From assembly GCF_040807025.1 (NCBI RefSeq), contig NC_090981.1:68395645-68459644 (forward strand): a DNA stretch of 64,000 bases, given 5' to 3'. The notes under the pieces were generated by a model that saw only the letters and a list, made by a program, of their open reading frames with translations, did not search any database and had not been told where the DNA came from. The first letter of the stretch is position 1. Each line of letters begins with the position of its first letter. The stretch comes from Struthio camelus (taxonomy: Eukaryota > Chordata > Aves > Struthioniformes > Struthionidae). Both the position numbers and the translations under genes were made by a program. Of the stretch, positions 38,317 to 50,300 are shown piece by piece.

Positions 38317-39338
38317 CTTAAAATGCCTTGTTAGTAACTTTTTTAATAGAAAATTTTGAAGTGTTTTGTAGATTTTCACTATTAGAAATTGTGTTGAAAT
38401 ATTTTTTTTTTCTTTAAGAAAAGCCCCAAACCTACTTCATTTAAGAACCTAACTTTATTTCAAGCATTATGGGGTATATTTTTTATGTTACGTGTTATTT
38501 ATTTAAGTTAACATCTGTCATAAAGCAAATGGAGACATTCAGAATTGTCAAACGCAGTTAATTACAGGCACATTTAAAACCAAGTTTAGATGCTTATCTA
38601 AAAGTAATTATTAGTAATAAGTAGTAATTTTAACTCTTTCCTTCTAAATGAAATTAAATGGCAAAATTTCCTGTGGAACAGGAACTTAGTTTGCGGAACT
38701 ACGAGCACTCTGAGAGTGTTAAGACGCTTAGGAAAATGCGATGGAAGTGGATGGGTCTAGTCGGTTGAAGCCCTGCGCACGCGACCTTTTCCGCAGGGTG
38801 CTTATCCAACCTCCGTCAGCTAGCGAACCACGCTGGCTGTTTCACCTTGGTAGGACGAATTTATTTGGTGGCAAAAAAACCTTTGTCCAGTATAATGCAG
38901 TTTTACTTCCCTGTCCGGCATACAGAATGAAGACAGTGAAGTCAGCGTAATGTCGCCAGGAGACATTGGTTCTGAATCGAGAATTACGCAGCCGTGATGG
39001 CAGGGAGCGACTGCTTTGGTTAACGCTGGAGTTGCAGAAAGGCTGAACTGCGTATAGAGCCCATCGTGCAAACGTGCAGAAATGTTCTGGAGAGGCAGCT
39101 GATGCTAGGAATAGAAGTGCCAAGTGCTTCCTCGTGACAGACTTACAAAAATAGGTTTTTAATCATACTAGTCTGATGTGTATTTTGCTCAATGTTTACA
39201 GATGGAGTAAATTCTGAATATTCATCTCTGCACATTTGCATGTGCGTGCTACATGGCAAGGAGAAGTTGCAACTCCAAAGAACATGGATGTTTGGGCCTG
39301 GTGCCCAGTCTCAAATTAATATTTCGTAACAGTCAAGT

Positions 39339-39352
39339 GGGGGGGGGGGGGG
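39339..39352 (+). repeat. G14 homopolymer
   Basis: A pure run of 14 G lies in inferred intron 1. Length at such sites is often unreliable in assemblies. A similar G14 lies at 58,509-58,522. Confidence 0.9.
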
Positions 39353-42329
39353 AAATCACTTCCCAAGATGCCTTCCTTTTTTCTGATTTATCGAATGAAA
39401 TATCCAAAGAACAGTTTTTATGTGGATGATAAAAATTTTGATTTTAATAATCCTCAAACTTCTGATGAGCTACGTGAAGAGGGGGGAACTGTTCTTTCTG
39501 TCTGCGCAGAGCCCTGTGGTGAGCTTGAGTTATGCTGGAAAACGTGGAAGGTACTGAATTAATTTCTGTGGCGGTGCCCTGGCCTTCCTCTGCGGAGCAC
39601 AGCGCCAGGCAGCCAGGGCAAAGCTGGCAGCCGACGGGACTTCTTCTCTAAATTCTTGACTCCTTTGCCATCAGAAAATACATTTCTCAAAAGCTTGTCC
39701 TGCCTCTCTGGGTGACTATATCTGTCAAAGATACGCATGGCGTACAATGAAACTGCTCAGTACACGGCCAGCTTTTGTATCCTTAAAGCTGTTGAAATAT
39801 AGGATGGTCAGAATGGGCTTAGTTCTCCGTTTTAGTCAAAGCAGCTCAGTGCTTCTTAATTTAAATACCCAAGAAGATAGGTTTTATTCTGATGGAAATT
39901 AAGGACTTGTACTGACACAAATAGGAGTTTACGTCAATGGAATTTGACCCACGGCTTCCTGGGCTGATGCCGCAGTAATCAGTCACAATACAGAGGTCTG
40001 AATAGAATGGATGTTCATTCAATATGTTGAAAAAAGCAAAATATATTAAGAATCAGTGTATTGAGAACTAAGTAAAAGAGAACGTCAGCTAGCTTGTGTT
40101 TCATATAATTCCAACTTCTTCATTGTCAAGGCATTTCATGTGGGTGAATAAATATCTTTACAGGTCCGTTTCTCACATACGTCCCCTTTCCTTCCCCCCG
40201 TAGAATTTAATAGCAAACACTAATAAAGTGAATACAGTAACTAACGAGAGTTTTATGTTTGGACTAAAACAACACTGACCATGAAGGCTGATGGCGCGTT
40301 TGTATTAAAACTAGGATGCTTTCTTTGCCTTCAGTCCAGGGGAACTTCTGATCTCTTGCGACCAGAGAGAGCTGTGACCCGCTGGCCACCGCTGGCAGCT
40401 CAGGAGGCGCTGCTGGGAGGCAGTGTAATGCTATTGAATCCTCCTCTTCCTGCCCAACTCAGTTTGCTAGACTCGAATATCAAGTTGGTTGTGTTTGGAA
40501 GGTATTTTGGTTTTGTTAGAAACAATAGCGAGGGTCTCATTGGAGGGGAGGAGAGTGAAACGTTCATAGTTTGCCACAATTTTCATAGTAGAGCTGCTTT
40601 TAACACTTAAGAGCTGGTTGGGGTTTTCTGTTTTGTTTTATTTTTCTCTGGTAGAAGAGAAACCTATCAAGTTTGAAACATCTTGTGGAAAGACACCGTT
40701 AATGAAAACGTTGGTAAAGGGAAGGAGGGCAATTGCCCTCTTTCCAAGCAGCCAGTAGGCTGGTGGTTATGGTCCTCATCTCAGACAGGGAGACCAGCAT
40801 GGAAATCGTAGAGGGACCTGAGCAGGTCTGAGGCGAGACACGAGGACTTTTCCCTTTAGAGCTAGATGCCTTGGGTAGTGCCTTTCTGTTATGTTGAGAT
40901 GGAAAAAAATCACCCTCTTCTTGTGAGGTCTTGTTGCTGCATACCAAGGGCATTTATTTCAGCGGTATTAATTTTTAATTTTCCTATGTGTTAAGAGAGC
41001 TGTATTCCAGCTAGTGCTAATTTCAAGTTTGTTCTCCAAGTGCAGAAGCACCAGGATTACAGATTAAATCCAGTTGAGATTGACTGAGACTAGGCATGGA
41101 GGAATAAAAAATAAATAAGAAAAAGTGATGAATGTTGAAGGTGCTGATAATTCTAGGGAAGCCACCCACCTCTTTGGTGAAAGGCTGCTCTTCTCCTGTA
41201 GTAGAAGATTTGGCCAAGCCAGTAAAAAAAAATCCGATGAATGTTCTCTCTACAAAACTAGTTAAGAACGTTTGTTAAGAATAATCAACAAAGTCATATT
41301 TGATTGCACAGGTCATGCCGAAAAGGGGAATGGTTTTGATGCATACCAGATGTTGAATGTTTTGTGGGTGATTCTCAGAGAAGTTCGTGCTGGCGTACAG
41401 GGTATAATGGTTTGGGGGGAGGAGGAACGTGTCTGTTAGTGGGAGGCTGAATGTTCCTGCAAACAGCCAGTCTATCGAGGTGGCCAGCTGAGAGGAGCTG
41501 CGAAGTGCAACCAAAGGCTGGAAATTGTCCCTCATGCCTATCTCGCTTTCCCTTCCAAAGAGATTGTGTCACTTGACTCGGCAGGTCGGCAACCGTTGCG
41601 TGGGGCCGTGAAAATCCCACAGAAATTGTTGCTACTGTGTATATTTGCCTCGAGGAACTTCTGCTTGGGGCGTGAAGCAGGCCTGGCAGATCTGATGTTC
41701 CTCTTTGTGTGAATTTACGTTACCCTGTAATTCCTGACATGTATGTTTGTTTTACAAGTGCTTAATAAGGTAGGATTTGCTGGTCTTGTTTACTGCTACA
41801 TATGGAAAACACCCTAAAAGTACTGTAGAATGAGTGTAAGCATTTGTGGGTTTTTTTGAGGACATTCACTGCTCTTAAGTGATTACTACTGGCCTACAGA
41901 AAATAGATTGACTTGCAATAAAAAAAGCAACTTAACTGAGGAACAGGGTTGAACCCACGCTATGGGTTTGCTATCTGCTTTTCTTTCTTCTTCACCTCTG
42001 GTTAGTATCTGCAACATTGGATTGCGGGTGGTTTTTTGCTATGTGCTTCACAGAACAGATCAGATGTGCACTCAACCAGTTTTACTCGCAAATAAACTGT
42101 ATTTGAGCTTTTTCCTTATATTAACAGTGACCTTTGGATAATTGCTTGCTCTACGTCTTTAGTGGTTTTTTGGGGTGGGGGGAACGCATTTTTTTCAAGA
42201 TAAAAAAATACATAGCCCTGATAATTTCACGAAATGCTGTTTAGAACTTGGACTCTGAAAATGGTCCTTGCCAGTCTGGTCTTTCAGTCTTGTATCGGGT
42301 TATGTGACTGATGCCCAATCACGCTAAAC

Positions 42330-43020
42330 ACGGGCTCTCTGAGGAGCGGAGGAACGAGGGGACATGTGAGTGAATCAGTAAAAACTGGGCACGTCGAACC
42401 GGCTACTCCTAAAACCATCAAGGGAGATCAGCTAGCCTGTAGTCCCTGCTGTGAAAGCCACCAAGAGGAGGCACCCAAAGAAACACTCCTCCCAGAAAGC
42501 CATGCAAACTGGGGAGGATTATTGCCTTCAAGGGCAGAGCACTCATTACGGCATGCAGGGCGAAGACTGTTTGGGGATCGTGTCGAACGTATTACAGGAT
42601 CTTATAAGGGGATTTGGGAAATGCATGAGACTTATTATGGGACATTTAGGGGAGGACCAAGAGTGGGGAAAAGGAGGGATCAAGGTGGCTTGGGGAGGAC
42701 CAGACTTGGGAGAATAGAAGGGATAAAAGAGGCTGGTGGAGTGCAGAGAGATGGCTGAGCCCTGTCCTGGATCGCCACGGTCAACCCTATGTTCTCATTG
42801 AATCCTTCTTCTGGCTGCCATCTTGTGGGCGCTCTCTGTTGCGAATGTGTGCCTGTGGACGTCAGCCGGCCTCCAGCTGGGCAGCTCACAAGTAGATGAG
42901 AGCTCGTGAGTAGCTGTGACTTTGGAAGGACTGGGCATCTGGGAGCTACGGGACGGATTCAGTGGCTGCAGCCAGTTGCGACGCGATCCATATTGCTGCT
43001 AGTTAGGGTTTCCCTAACTA
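42330..43020 (+). other. Purine-rich patch, possible old LTR
   Basis: About 700 bases differ in texture from the flanks: rich in GGGA and GGAGG words, with a 130-codon frame at 42,366-42,758 and an overlapping 88-codon frame, both unlike any protein I know. GGGATAAAAGAGG at 42,719-42,731 is TATA-like. The patch ends in a perfect 9-base-arm palindrome at 43,000-43,020 built from TTAGGG and CCCTAA. It could be a solitary retroviral LTR, but I see no clear target duplication or polyadenylation signal. Limits and identity are uncertain. Confidence 0.2.
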
Positions 43021-44190
43021 AAATCTGTCTACTAAGTGCTTTGTTTGGATCCCTGCTTCCTGTTAGTGTCACTTGAAATTTCAGACCTGATCCGTTCATC
43101 TTTACGGAAGGGTGAATTTTGCCCCTATTTGACTGCAGAACACTGAAGTTTAATAATCATCAGGTGAACTTCTTGCAATGAAGTGCCTAACTCAAATTTT
43201 GTTGGGGTTGAGGGTGGGGGGAGACTGTCATTAAATTTGTACATGATCAAATTAGAATAGCAATAATGCCTTTGAAATAAGAAAATAATATATTTTCTAC
43301 AGAACAAAATTTCTGGAATCTCCTTGGGGCATGACCTGTTGGCCACTGCTGTCCTTTGGTAGTGCCGAATGGTGACACCATTAATGACCTTTTCTCACTG
43401 ATTCTTGTCCTGTCTGGCAACTCTTTTCTGCGGCCCAAATGATTTTTTTCATAGTATCAGCAATATTTTACAGCCTTTGCAGAGAATAAGCCCACAGTCT
43501 AAAGGAGTGTTTCATGTGACAGAGCCTCCAGATTCTACAGCAAATCCCTAAAAGAAACTGGCATCCTGGTGTCCTTAAGGTGGCTGTCAAGAACAACAAA
43601 GCTTTCTGAATTGGGCAGAGAAGATCACATAGCTCATGCGTTTGTAGGAGACACCCGGTCTTGGAAGTATGTAAAAGCATGTCCAATTTCCCTGATGGGA
43701 GTCTAGCTAACCTGGAAAAGAACAGAGTTCTCATGCGTTGAGCTGTCTGCGGGGACTCTTCTTGGCAGCATGCCAGAACGTGGGCCATGGTTGGGTTTCC
43801 CTTTTCAGGCTTGTTTCCGCATTTCCCTTTTTCTTGAAACTCAGAATAGTTTGAGTAGGAAGATTTAGCCCTCTGTCTCATATCTGTGCTCATTTTAAAA
43901 CAGCCTTACAGCAGTGTTCAGAACAAAAATAAAATTTTTGTCCCAAGCTCTCTCAGTCTAAGCTTCCAATCCTATCTAAAAAACTGAAAGTGTGAATTGC
44001 ATTACCACGTCGCCTGAACTGAAATTACGAGTTTTACTGCTTCTTTCCATTAGCAAGTACGCAAACGTAACTTGTAACCTTGATTACAGGCAGCAGCATT
44101 TCAATGGACAAAAATATAAATGAAGCAGAAACAAACAGAAAGGGGTTTGGGTTTTTTTTTTTAAATCCATTTTTTCTCCTCTTTGCGTAG

Positions 44191-44362
44191 GTTCCTAAAA
44201 ATTAGCACTATGACTGATGGAGACTATGATTATCTGATCAAACTCCTGGCCCTCGGAGACTCTGGGGTTGGAAAAACAACGTTCCTGTACAGATATACTG
44301 ATAACAAATTTAATCCAAAATTCATCACGACAGTAGGGATAGATTTTCGGGAAAAACGAGTG
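44191..44362 (+). CDS. RAB27B: RAB27B coding exon 1 (gene exon 2)
   Basis: The acceptor is TTTGCGTAG ending at 44,190, after a T-rich tract. Nineteen bases of 5' UTR precede the ATG at 44,210, which has A at -3, a good start context. The exon codes for residues 1-51, through the P-loop and effector region up to EKRV. The donor is GTG|GTAAGTTG, with the intron from 44,363. Phase 0 at the 3' edge. Confidence 0.95.
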
Positions 44363-47300
44363 GTAAGTTGTCTCAGACGAATAATGTCTGCTGTTTTTTT
44401 TTTCTTTTTTCTTCATTTTTACTGAGGACAAATTGTATGTAAATACATACTGCTTCTCTTATTGTAGGATGTAGCACGTGTTGATAATGCTTTTCCTGGT
44501 CTAGGTTTTGGCTCAAACAAGTCATAATTAAGAACTGGGTAAAAGGGAAAGATGCCATTATCCTTATGCTGTTGTTTGAGGGTGCACTGGTTTGTTATAT
44601 GTTGTTATTAAAGGATCTTTCCGAGAGCAGAGTTGCACAGTGCTAGCGAATGAGATCTGTTTGAGACTAAAAATAACCCTCGCCCCAAAACTCATAATTA
44701 AATAGAAAAGATGCAAACCAGTAGAAGTGCAGAGGCTTCAACTTATTTCCAGACCACACAGCACGCTAGTGAAGGAACTAGAAATAGTTGAACTAAAAAT
44801 TCAACTTTCTAATAGTCACAACTGTGCTTTGCTGAAACTGTAAAAGCGTAATAAATCGAAGATATGAGACCCTGGACAGTGATTTTAGACATTTCCTTGG
44901 TGAAAGTTGTAAATACTTCCCCAGTTCAAAGACGGGGACCTGTTTAAATTTGCTGCTTTTTACCTTAGGTGAAATACTTCAAGAGTTTTGCATGAAAAGC
45001 GTTTGTAAGTCTTGACAATCCAGAGGGGACTAACTGGCATAGGAGCCGCTGCTTATCGAGAGTTTTTCAGCCTGGCGAGGGGGATGTGTTAAAAGCTAAT
45101 CCTTTGACCCGAGAAAAGCTCTGCAGTTCTGACAAAACTTTATGCTGTTTGCTTTGAACAAAACTAAGCGCTTTTCAGCCCTTCGTCAGGTTAATGCAAG
45201 ACCTAAAAGTCATTCGCGATATTTGTTATTAAAATATTTCCCAGTTTCGAAATAGCTGACTGAAAGCAAATGTCTTGGCAATATCAACCCGCCTGGGGGG
45301 GGTTCAGGTGTAATTTGTGCATGCCTTGGTCCCCTGCTTGAACCGGGTCAGCGTATCTGCGTGCGCTCTGGTCAGGGCGCTCTCTAGGGGTGGTGGGGTC
45401 CCTAGGGAACCTGACAATTGCAACGCGATGGTTGTAGCTCTGCAGTACTAGAAAATTCATCCTTAGGCCTTAGGTAGAGTGCAAGAACCTCAGATCTGGA
45501 TTTTATCTTAAATTCCCCAGAGTCGGCATTAGGTAAGTTCAGGCCAGTTAAATGTGATGCACAAGTCGGAATCTGGTTCGTTCTCCTCCCTGTTAGATTC
45601 CACTGAGGTAATAAGAGTAGAATATTAACGCTTATTTTTATCGCGAAGAAATGTCTGAACGTGCAAATTGCTCTTTCTCTGACTGCTCAGAGGCTCATTA
45701 AAGTGCTCTGAACGGCGACGCTGGATTCAGTCGAGAGGGCTGAACTTTTCTGCTAAAGATTGCAGTCAGATTTCTGCAGTAACTCTTCCGTTACAATATG
45801 TTTTTGGGGTAGGATGTTTTATAAGGGTAGGCGAAACTATGTCTTACGTGAAATTACCAGCTTTGAAACATCTTGAAGGTCTGTTGGAATAAACTATCTC
45901 TTAAGAAAGAGATTTTAAAGGTTAAATGTGTGGTTTTCTGTTGTATAAGAGTCACTTTAAAAAGTGACCTTATCTGATTCCCTGTTTATGTTGCGAAATA
46001 TTACAGGAAGATGCTCCAGCAAACCTATTTAATTTACAAAACTCGGTGTGGTTGATCCATTTCTTCATATCTGATTTTGAGATCTGGCACTTGCCCCAAA
46101 GGAAGGAAAAGTGAGTTGCAGTCAGAAGCTACATGCTGAAATTATGACAATTTAAACAAGTCTATAGAACCATAGAATAATTTAGGTTGGAAAGGACTTC
46201 CAGAAGTCGTCTAATCCAATGCCCAGTTAATACTGATTTGTTTGTGCAGGATAACTAAATGCTGTATTTTACAGCCCAGGGAGGGCAGGGAAGGCCTGCA
46301 GAGCCTCTGGATAAAGCCATGTCCATAAAATCCATGTTGTCTTGATCTAAATGCCAAGATCTATGTTTACCTGCTTGTAAAAGTTGCTAAGAATCTGCTA
46401 AGTGAGCCCAGATAACAAAAACGGATCATATTTGTTTTTCTCCCACTGACTTTAAGTATATCAGTTAGTTTACACACCGTTTCTTTTTTGATAACGAATT
46501 GAGCCCCAGCAAAAGTGCCATTGGTTAAGCACTATGAGTTTGCAATCCCAGTTAGTAAGGAGGTCGTTAATGTTGAACAGGAATTAATGAGGAAAAAAAA
46601 TATTTCTTTGTAGTAGAGGTTAATCCTGGCAGCCACCTATAAAATTCATAAGAACAGCAATGAAGTTGCATGTAGAAAGCTTGCTCAGCCCACTGGTGTA
46701 CCAACTTTTACAGAGTTGGATCTCATTTGAAGTACTGAATATGGCCAAGTTATCTTTAAAGAGCCACTTTCACAGACGTTTCATGTGGCTTCTGGGTTTT
46801 TAAATGTTATTACAAGCCTTCCTCTGAAGTGGCTTTTAGTAGTAAGAATCAGCTTTAAGTTAAGGACTGAACTTTTTCCGCTTGTTGCTTAGTTCTTGCA
46901 CAAAGACTATGATGCGAGCGACGGATTTCAGGATCAGCTCTGCTGTTTTACTGATTTGACTCTCTTTTTTAGGTATACAATAGCAGAGGACCAAATGGAT
47001 CTCCGGGAAAAGCCTTTAAGGTACATCTCCAGCTTTGGGACACAGCCGGACAGGAAAGGTAATGAGTTCAGCAATTCTGAACAGTTCATTGGAAATCAAC
47101 TTTTTTGCATTTCTAAATAAACCATTAACCTGCTGAGGGGGAATAAAACTCAAAAATCTTGTTATTTTGGGACAACAAACATATACGTCAGAAATCACGT
47201 TTTTCGGGCACGGCTTTGGTGCAGTGATCAGAGAATCTCCAAGAACAGGACAGGAAGGAATTAAAAGAAGTCTGTTGCCTGCCTCAGCACAGCACAGCCC

Positions 47301-50300
47301 TCATTTCTGGCATACACGGGGTTCACTGGGGTTTTTTGTTTTGTACTATTTTTTGGCTTCCTAATATGTTGTTAATATCCTCTAGAAGAGACTGTATAAT
47401 TTACCTAATTATCCTATTCTTGTGGTTTTTTGATCCTATTAGTTTGTAAAAGGAGAACTGTGTATACTGCTTTCTTTAGTTTCCCTTGGCAGTTCTGTAC
47501 CATCAAACGCACTGACTTTTGCTCTCATAGTGTGTTTGGTTGTCCCACGTTAGTCCTGATGTCGTCCGTCGACAGGAGACTTAAATGCAGTTCGCATCTC
47601 CTTGCGGTGCGTTAGTGACTGAAGAGTGGCAGACTAAAGCATTCATGCAAAGTCTAATTTGCACAGGTTTGTGACCTTTTGGTGACAAACAAAGTTGTAG
47701 TTTCACGGACTGTAGTTTCATCCAGTTTCATGGCTTTGTAAAAAGCCTGTAAATCATGTAATTGTGAACGTACGCTTATTAAACGTTTCGTTCAGGTCTG
47801 CTTACAGAGTGCACACGTACCCTGTAAATAAGGTTACCTTCCCCTGTTAGCTGGGCTTCCCACTGAGCAATCAAAAACACGAGAGTAGCCAGCTACTCTT
47901 CCTTTGCGGTTGTCTTTAATACTTGCTGTATTAGGCAATGTGCATCCATCAACTAAGTGTGTGTCATCTCAGCAGTTGAAACCGCTTCTGTCACTGTGGC
48001 CTGTGATGCATTAAATGCTTCTGCATCTTTTTTCTTTTCTAAACTTTTTTTGACTCTGTGATTTTTTTTTTTTCCAGTTAAATCAGACAGGCAGAATTTG
48101 AAGCAATAGGTTAGTCACCAGCAGTGTTTATATTCTCACATATGAGCTTCCTCTGGTAGATTACTAACACCCTCTGATTAAGAACTATCGACTGATGTGA
48201 TACATCATAGCTAAGATGAAGGTCATGGATTTTGCTTCCATGGGAGCATATGTCCACTAAATCATACAGACTCTTTCTATTTCAAGATATTTTTAATGGA
48301 ATTTTTGCACAAATGATTCAGAATAGCTTTACGCCATCTCTCAGTCTCCTTTATTCAATTAAGACTTGCCAAAAATATGTTTACCCAGAACTTTAGAGCA
48401 CCGTTTGTATTAATACAGCTATCTTTTCCTTTCTTTTTTTTCCCCTCTTCCTTCAGATTTCGAAGTCTTACCACAGCATTTTTCAGAGATGCGATGGGCT
48501 TTTTACTGATGTTTGATCTCACCAGTCAACAGAGCTTCTTAAATGTCAGAAATTGGATGAGTAAGTAGAACTGTAGAGCTTGCCTATATGGGTTGACTTG
48601 AAGCTTTCTTGTGTATTTTAGGCTTCTAGGTGTCATTATGCCTGTCATTGTTTGTGAACTGAAAAACATTCAAAGAAAGTAGTTGTTATGTCTTGTGTAG
48701 CCATAAATGAGGTACTTGCAGCCTGTGTGCTGCAAAACATATTTGTTCTTGACTGGGTTTTGGGATGCCTGTGATTTTGTTGTTTTTGCATGCACCACTG
48801 AAACCAAAAGTCTGCCCTAGATGGAAGGATGTGCATTTTGCCTGGAGCGTTGTACCTTCTTATTACTTATTTGGGCTACACCGAATTGTCATGGACAAGG
48901 AAGGCCTGTGACTTAGGGCAAAAGCTTCATCAAGTTTGAAAGATGCACACCCTTTCTTTCCATGGTATATTATTTTGGGCATGTACCTGGTAATCTTGTT
49001 TGGATTCGGTACAACCGATTAAATCTGTTGAAAACTTTTTTTCACTTCCTTGGGCATACCCCATATTTTAGTTAATATACAGGAGCTTGGAAACTCACAG
49101 AATCACAGAACGGTTGAGGCTGGAGGGGACCTCTGGAGATCATCTAGTCCAACCTCCCTGCTCAAGCAGGGTCCTCTAGAGCATATTGCACAGGTTCACA
49201 TCCAGGCGAGTTTTGAATATCTCCAGGGAAGGAGACTCCACAACCCCTCTGGGCAACCTGCTCCAGTGCTCAGTCACCCTCACAGGAAAGAAGTTTTTCC
49301 TCATGTTCAGATGGAACTTCCTGTGTTTCAGCTTGTGCCCGTTGCCTCTTGTCCTGTCGCTGGGCACCACGGAGAAGAGTCTGGCCCCATCCTCTCGACA
49401 CCTTCCCTTCAGATACTTGTACACATGTACTCTTGATATTGCTGTTAGTTTTATGGTGTGTTTTCTATTAGTAAAGCAGGATGTGATTTCTTCCTGTCTG
49501 CCTTGAGGTTTAATTAAAGTTGGACGTTGAGGTTTTTGTTTGGAAGTCTGCACAAAGTTGGCTTTCAGACTCTGAGCAACCAAACGTATTGTGACCCTTA
49601 GCAAGGCTAACGCCACTTCCAGAGAGCTCCGGCCAAAAGTACTGCCCACAGTACTTGTGCCTGGATCTTCAACTGGGAAAAACTGTGTTTAAACCAATGA
49701 GTAGGCCCAAGAGAAAAAAGCATCAGAAGATTTTGTCACAAACTTCTAAAGAAATGCGTTTGTAGCAGATGTGGAATATTTTATTTTATCCCTCCACAGT
49801 GTCCCTGTGGATCTTGCTGAATAAGAGAGTTCTGGTTGGTGGAGGTTTTCGGGGAGGTTTGGCGGGAGGGTGCAGTCCTTTTTCTCTTTTTTTCTTTACT
49901 GGGTGAAGAGGAGGAAAGAGGATTGTTTCCGGTACCTCTAATTAATTTGTCAACAATCTTAGGCTCTGAGGCATTTCCAGCATTCTCTAAACTCCAGTTT
50001 GTTTTTCCTTCTAGGTCAGCTGCAAGCCAATGCGTATTGTGAGAATCCAGATATAGTGTTGATTGGTAATAAAGCTGATTTATCAGACCAAAGGGAGGTA
50101 AATGAAAGGCAAGCAAAAGACCTGGCGGACAAATATGGGTGAGCAAATTATGACAGAGGCTAAATTTAGTTAATAACTGTGGTAAGTGTAGGGGATAACT
50201 TGCCAAAGACAGTTGCAAGTATACTTATAAACTGTTAAGATTTGTAGGTGTTGCAGTATCATGAATGTATCTCCTATAGTGATATCCAACCTGTCACACT

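Larger units (their letters stand above)
26692..44190 (+). other. RAB27B: Inferred intron 1 of RAB27B
   Basis: The region is bounded by the candidate donor at 26,692 and the supported acceptor TTTGCGTAG ending at 44,190. The first 500 bases are strongly G-skewed, with many G-runs. The rest holds CR1 fragments at 29.8 and 38.1 kb, poly-T tracts, a G14 run at 39,339-39,352, a 226-codon minus-strand frame at 31,133-31,813 and an odd purine-rich patch at 42.3-43.0 kb. No other gene is recognised. Confidence 0.4.

Noticed and set aside
43000-43020. Interstitial telomere repeat
   Set aside because: There is only one TTAGGG and one CCCTAA in a palindrome, not a tandem array.
49781-50218. 145-codon minus-strand frame over RAB27B coding exon 4
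   Set aside because: It is a shadow of the real exon on the opposite strand and has no family similarity.
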